IMG/VR virus record: IMGVR_UViG_3300035698_014493
Coordinates: 1 to 26,248 of that record
Source: a virus
Strand: one strand, 5' to 3'
Length of the DNA stretch: 26,248 bases
Positions 23,190-26,248 of the stretch are shown here, one piece after another. How positions within the stretch are numbered: position 1 is the first letter of the stretch; each line of letters starts with the position of its first letter. The notes beneath the pieces are model-generated. The model had not been told where the DNA came from, did not search any database, and saw only the letters and a list, made by a program, of their open reading frames with translations. Made by a program: the position numbers and the translations under genes.

Positions 23190-24197
23190 ATGTCATATTT
23201 AAAGAGTTTTCCATTTAGCGAGGATAATGTTAAAAGTTATCTATGTGGAAAGGAATTGGTTTTGTCTAAAATTAAATTAAAGAATGATAATTTAATTTAT
23301 CCAGAGGGAAACATCCTAATAGGAGAGGATGGAACTGTCACGGGGGCATTTACAGGAAGATGGTACATAGAGAATAGTTGTTTAGCGTTTTACAACAAGA
23401 ACGATGAGTACTCATTTAAAATAGATTCTCTGTCAACAAGCAAGGCATTGTTTTACTGCGGTGAGGACTCTGGGAAGCTCGAAGACGGCCATAAAGTTAA
23501 AAACATTTTGAGCTTCTATCAGCCTTTAAAGGACAGTGAAGACAATAAGATTAAGTTTGTAATATCAAGTACATACAATTACTATGAGTTGACTTTAAAG
23601 AAGCTCATAAAGTCTTTGGTAAGGAATAAAATAAGTAAAGATGATATCGTAATAAACATAAGTAATTCTCCTGAAGAGAAGAAGGAAGAATTTATGGGAA
23701 TCGAAGCATCTTTTGTTACCTACAATGCCCTTGAGTATGGAGGATTGATACATTCACTGGAGAATGACCTTGGGGATATAGATTATGTTTTTTTACTTCA
23801 AGACACAGTAGAAGCTGATAGTAATTTTATTGACATTGTCAACAGTATAGATTTAAGCTTAAAGAGTGATGTTATTTTAGTATCAGGGATAAATACTGGA
23901 AACATTGGCTTGTATGAGTATGAGTTCTTGAAGAAGAATGAGGAATTCATAATGTCTTTAAAAAACATAGGCGTTGAAAAGAAGTTTAAAAGAAAAGAAA
24001 CTGACAGCGATAAAGTATTCATGAAGGAAGTTCCACTGCTAACTACTTTAAACGGAGAGAGCAACAAAGGTAGCAATGTTGTGGTTGAGAAGAAGGATGT
24101 ATATGGAACAGGAAACATTAGAGAAGTAATTCATCTTGTTGATTGTGGGCTATATAAGTTTAAAACTGTAAAAGCAAGCAATTCAAAAAAGCCATGA
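23190..24197 (+). CDS. Glycosyltransferase-like protein with N-terminal beta domain
   Basis: The first ~95 residues look like a small beta domain (EGNILIGEDGTVTGAFTGRWYI is its core) of the kind appended to glycan-processing enzymes. From about residue 120 a GT-A-like Rossmann pattern begins (KFVISSTYNYYELTLKKLIKSL), with DYVFLLQDTVEAD near 200 where a donor-metal DxD motif would be expected, and VYGTGNIREVIHLVDCGLYKFK near the end, as in phage glycosyltransferase-like proteins. No canonical DxD was seen, so activity is unsure. An ATGA overlap couples it to the following gene. Confidence 0.5.
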   Translation: MSYLKSFPFSEDNVKSYLCGKELVLSKIKLKNDNLIYPEGNILIGEDGTVTGAFTGRWYIENSCLAFYNKNDEYSFKIDSLSTSKALFYCGEDSGKLEDGHKVKNILSFYQPLKDSEDNKIKFVISSTYNYYELTLKKLIKSLVRNKISKDDIVINISNSPEEKKEEFMGIEASFVTYNALEYGGLIHSLENDLGDIDYVFLLQDTVEADSNFIDIVNSIDLSLKSDVILVSGINTGNIGLYEYEFLKKNEEFIMSLKNIGVEKKFKRKETDSDKVFMKEVPLLTTLNGESNKGSNVVVEKKDVYGTGNIREVIHLVDCGLYKFKTVKASNSKKP

Positions 24198-24625
24198 GTA
24201 AGAGGCAGATAATAAGAATATACACAATAAATGGAGTGGAAACCCCTGTTGAAAATACTTTTTCCGTAAAATCACGAAATGATGTCCATATTGAGAGTGG
24301 ACAGATTAATAAGTTAATAAAAACAGGGATATTCTTTCCAGATCATAGTCAAAAAGATTTAGAATTTAATGCTTATTATATAAGAAGTGATTACATTCCC
24401 TTAAAGGCTTTCTTGATGGAGCATGAATTAGTAGTTGCAATGATGTTCGATTCTGATAGGTCTTTTACTTTGTTTGACAAAGTAGCATTCGCCAGCATTC
24501 AAATAAGAGATTATGGCAGAGTGGCTTTTGTTAGTTCAAATAAAGAAAATATTAAACTCAAAACAAATGAAGTAGATATAAGTGAGAATAGCAATTCAGA
24601 CAGTGATTCCAAGTTTAGAAGCTGA
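24194..24625 (+). CDS. Unknown protein in glycosyltransferase cluster
   Basis: Not recognised. The 143-aa product appears beta-rich, with a tail of S, N, D and E (SENSNSDSDS) that is probably disordered. Its start overlaps the previous stop and the last 44 bases overlap the next gene. It may assist the adjacent glycosyltransferase-like proteins, but nothing in the sequence states how. Confidence 0.6.
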   Translation: MSKRQIIRIYTINGVETPVENTFSVKSRNDVHIESGQINKLIKTGIFFPDHSQKDLEFNAYYIRSDYIPLKAFLMEHELVVAMMFDSDRSFTLFDKVAFASIQIRDYGRVAFVSSNKENIKLKTNEVDISENSNSDSDSKFRS

Positions 24626-25331
24626 TTTCATAGCTTCTATCTTTGGAAAGCATTCAGTTGACATATTGAGTCCTTGGAATATGAATTTCAATAAAGTATA
24701 TGATGTCTCTTTTTCAATTGGGCCAGTAGACAGATGGATAAATTCATCATTGAATGTTTTAATCGTGTATGGCGACTCTTCTGTGTATTCAGTTAGAGAT
24801 TATGACATTATCGTTGTAGCTAATGAAAAGGCGCTAAGGAATTGCAGAAAAAGATTTGGAGATAAGAAGTATTTCGTTATAGATCCTCCAGTTCTTGGCC
24901 TTAGTTCTGGAGAAAGAAGGCTTTCAGAGAGAAAGAATTTCTATTTAAACTATTCAATAAATCCTGATTCATATTTAAGGGTCAAAGGATTGAATATGAT
25001 ATGTCAAAGCTGGTCAGGGAATGAATTTAATTTATTCAACGTAAATGATTTCAATACTTACATTAGGAATGGAGCAATCGGATATTATGACGATGACAAT
25101 GACGATGGCTACAATCTGCAAGTGAAGAGACATTTAGCACTTGGAGGACAAGTCGTAGTAAACAATCCAGACAGGGAAGTATTAGGGGATTTAACGGATT
25201 TAGTCAACAGCAGTATAGACTTGTCAGATTCAATTCCAATTGAGTTAAAAGAGACAAAACGCAAAGTGGTTTTCTCCAGCGGAGTAGAAGAATATGGCAA
25301 TAAGATTAAAGAGTTGTTATATTACCTTTAA
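24582..25331 (+). CDS. Possible GT-B-type glycosyltransferase
   Basis: A 249-aa protein with a weak likeness to GT-B enzymes: a first beta-alpha unit (RIAIQTVIPSLEADFIASIFG), DYDIIVVANEKALRNC and YFVIDPPVLG, which recall the interdomain region where GT4 enzymes read NExxL and VIPPPV, and HLALGGQVVVNN, which recalls the AL-x-G-x-P-V segment near the C-terminus. Some acceptor-domain elements are short or missing. The start is a GTG lying 44 bases inside the previous gene without a strong ribosome binding site; GTG at 24603 is an alternative. Family call is tentative. Confidence 0.4.
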   Translation: MRIAIQTVIPSLEADFIASIFGKHSVDILSPWNMNFNKVYDVSFSIGPVDRWINSSLNVLIVYGDSSVYSVRDYDIIVVANEKALRNCRKRFGDKKYFVIDPPVLGLSSGERRLSERKNFYLNYSINPDSYLRVKGLNMICQSWSGNEFNLFNVNDFNTYIRNGAIGYYDDDNDDGYNLQVKRHLALGGQVVVNNPDREVLGDLTDLVNSSIDLSDSIPIELKETKRKVVFSSGVEEYGNKIKELLYYL

Positions 25332-25345
25332 AAGGAGATTGTTAA

Positions 25346-26248
25346 ATGTCAGGAGAATTGCCTGTAGTATGTATTTTTGGAGTCAAGAGCATAAGCTTAA
25401 AATCCTCTGTGTATCATTCAGAATTTGAAACTGGAGATTTTGATTGCCATTGTTATTTGACTGATGATAATCTACAGACAATCTTATCTAAGCATAACCC
25501 AAGTGTTATATTGACAATAGGAAATAAGAATGATTTTCCAAATCTAACAAACAGTTCAAGCCATGTTGCTGAGAAGTGTCTTAATTTCAAAAACACAGAT
25601 GATTTAAGGGACATGGGATCATCTTCTTTTGATTGTTTTATGTCAAACGCTCTAAATCCTAAAAATACCACGATTAAAGTATCGGTAATAACACCAACGT
25701 ACAAAACAGAAAACATAAGCGTTCCATATCATTCTCTGCTAAAACAAACTCACAAAAACTGGGAATGGGTTGTATTCGATGATAGCGATGACAACGATGT
25801 GACTTTCAATAAAATAAAAGATATAGTTAGAAAAGATCATAGAGTTTCAGTTTATAAGTCTGATAAAAACTCAGGTGTCATAGGAAAAGTTAAATACAAT
25901 GCGTGTGCTCTCTCAAGCGGGGAGATCTTAGTGGAATTAGACCATGACGATGAGTTGACATCTAATGCCTTGTGTGATGTAGTTAAAGCGTTCAAGGAGC
26001 ATCCTGAGGCTGAGTTTGTATATACTGACTTTGCAGAAGTACATGCGAGTGGGGCTTCGGTTAAGTATGAGAAAGACTGGGGGCATGGGTATGGAGCTTA
26101 TGAGAAAGTAAACATTGGAAGCAAAGTTTATGATTCCGTTCAAGCTCCTAATATAAATCCTAAAACGATAAGGCATATATTGGCTTGTCCAAATCATGCA
26201 AGATGCTGGAAGAGAGATTTTTACTTTAAGATTGGTGGGCACAATAGA
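25346..26248 (+). CDS. GT2 family glycosyltransferase, truncated by window end
   Basis: Open from an ATG with AAAGGAG about 9 bases upstream to the last base, 301 codons, no stop reached. About 110 N-terminal residues form a domain of unknown type. Then a GT2 core: VSVITPTYKTENIS, HSLLKQTHKNWEWVVFDDSDD, the nucleotide-sugar metal motif in ELDHDDELTSNA, and TDFAEVHASG. The C-terminal part is outside the window. It would transfer a sugar from a nucleotide donor; acceptor unknown (phage DNA, virion protein or host surface glycan). The gene sits 14 bases after the previous one, in one run with three other cluster genes. Confidence 0.8.
   Translation, partial: MSGELPVVCIFGVKSISLKSSVYHSEFETGDFDCHCYLTDDNLQTILSKHNPSVILTIGNKNDFPNLTNSSSHVAEKCLNFKNTDDLRDMGSSSFDCFMSNALNPKNTTIKVSVITPTYKTENISVPYHSLLKQTHKNWEWVVFDDSDDNDVTFNKIKDIVRKDHRVSVYKSDKNSGVIGKVKYNACALSSGEILVELDHDDELTSNALCDVVKAFKEHPEAEFVYTDFAEVHASGASVKYEKDWGHGYGAYEKVNIGSKVYDSVQAPNINPKTIRHILACPNHARCWKRDFYFKIGGHNR

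Overview
This window looks like the DNA replication, recombination and repair block of a tailed double-stranded DNA phage, probably one with a large genome. Every supported gene lies on the + strand, genes are packed with ATGA-type overlaps, and no stretch over 300 bases lacks a gene. The DNA is AT-rich, with heavy use of ATA, AGA and AGG codons, and most starts carry an AAGG/GGAG ribosome binding site. The set (DnaB/gp41-type helicase, DnaG-type primase, gp32-like SSB, RecA/UvsX, probable UvsY, flap exonuclease, gp47/SbcD-like nuclease) resembles T4 in logic, but the polymerase is a bacterial-type DNA polymerase III alpha subunit. The host cannot be told from the sequence. No tRNA, rRNA, CRISPR array or insertion sequence was seen.

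Layout. 41-3773: replicative helicase, an OB-fold plus degenerate HD protein, and primase; a long inverted repeat overlapping a probable promoter lies between helicase and OB-HD gene. 3865-8284: a sigma-like protein, a Cys-motif protein with a 24-bp tandem repeat, a Hel308/Ski2-like helicase broken into two reading frames, a HEAT-like protein and an unknown protein. 8286-12283: UvsY-like mediator, SSB with its own promoter, A/C-rich leader and terminator, a 41-aa Cys-motif protein, RecA and flap exonuclease. 12280-16281: methyltransferase-like protein, small unknown proteins, a P-loop NTPase, a 46-aa ORF whose ribosome binding site is buried in a hairpin, an Mre11/SbcD-like nuclease and an unknown 353-aa protein.

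The centrepiece is 16268-22368. DNA polymerase III alpha is encoded in two pieces. The first piece holds the PHP domain, interrupted by a 394-aa intein with a LAGLIDADG-type endonuclease, and ends in the N-half of a second, split intein placed inside the polymerase motif GRG|SAAGS. A free-standing Vsr-like (EDxHD type) homing endonuclease gene follows, and the second polymerase gene begins with the 36-aa C-half of the split intein. Cis-splicing plus trans-splicing would give a continuous polymerase of about 1191 residues. This is the fractured-gene arrangement described for phage-like metagenomic genes, here stacked with a conventional intein in the same gene.

22375-26248: a small unknown protein, a MazG-like protein missing key acidic residues, and a cluster of glycosyltransferase-like genes, the last running off the window.

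How the genes fit: helicase, primase, SSB and polymerase make a replisome core; RecA, UvsY-like mediator, gp47-like nuclease and the Hel308-like helicase suit recombination-dependent replication; the sigma-like protein could switch transcription. No sliding clamp, clamp loader, topoisomerase or SbcC/gp46 partner is in the window.
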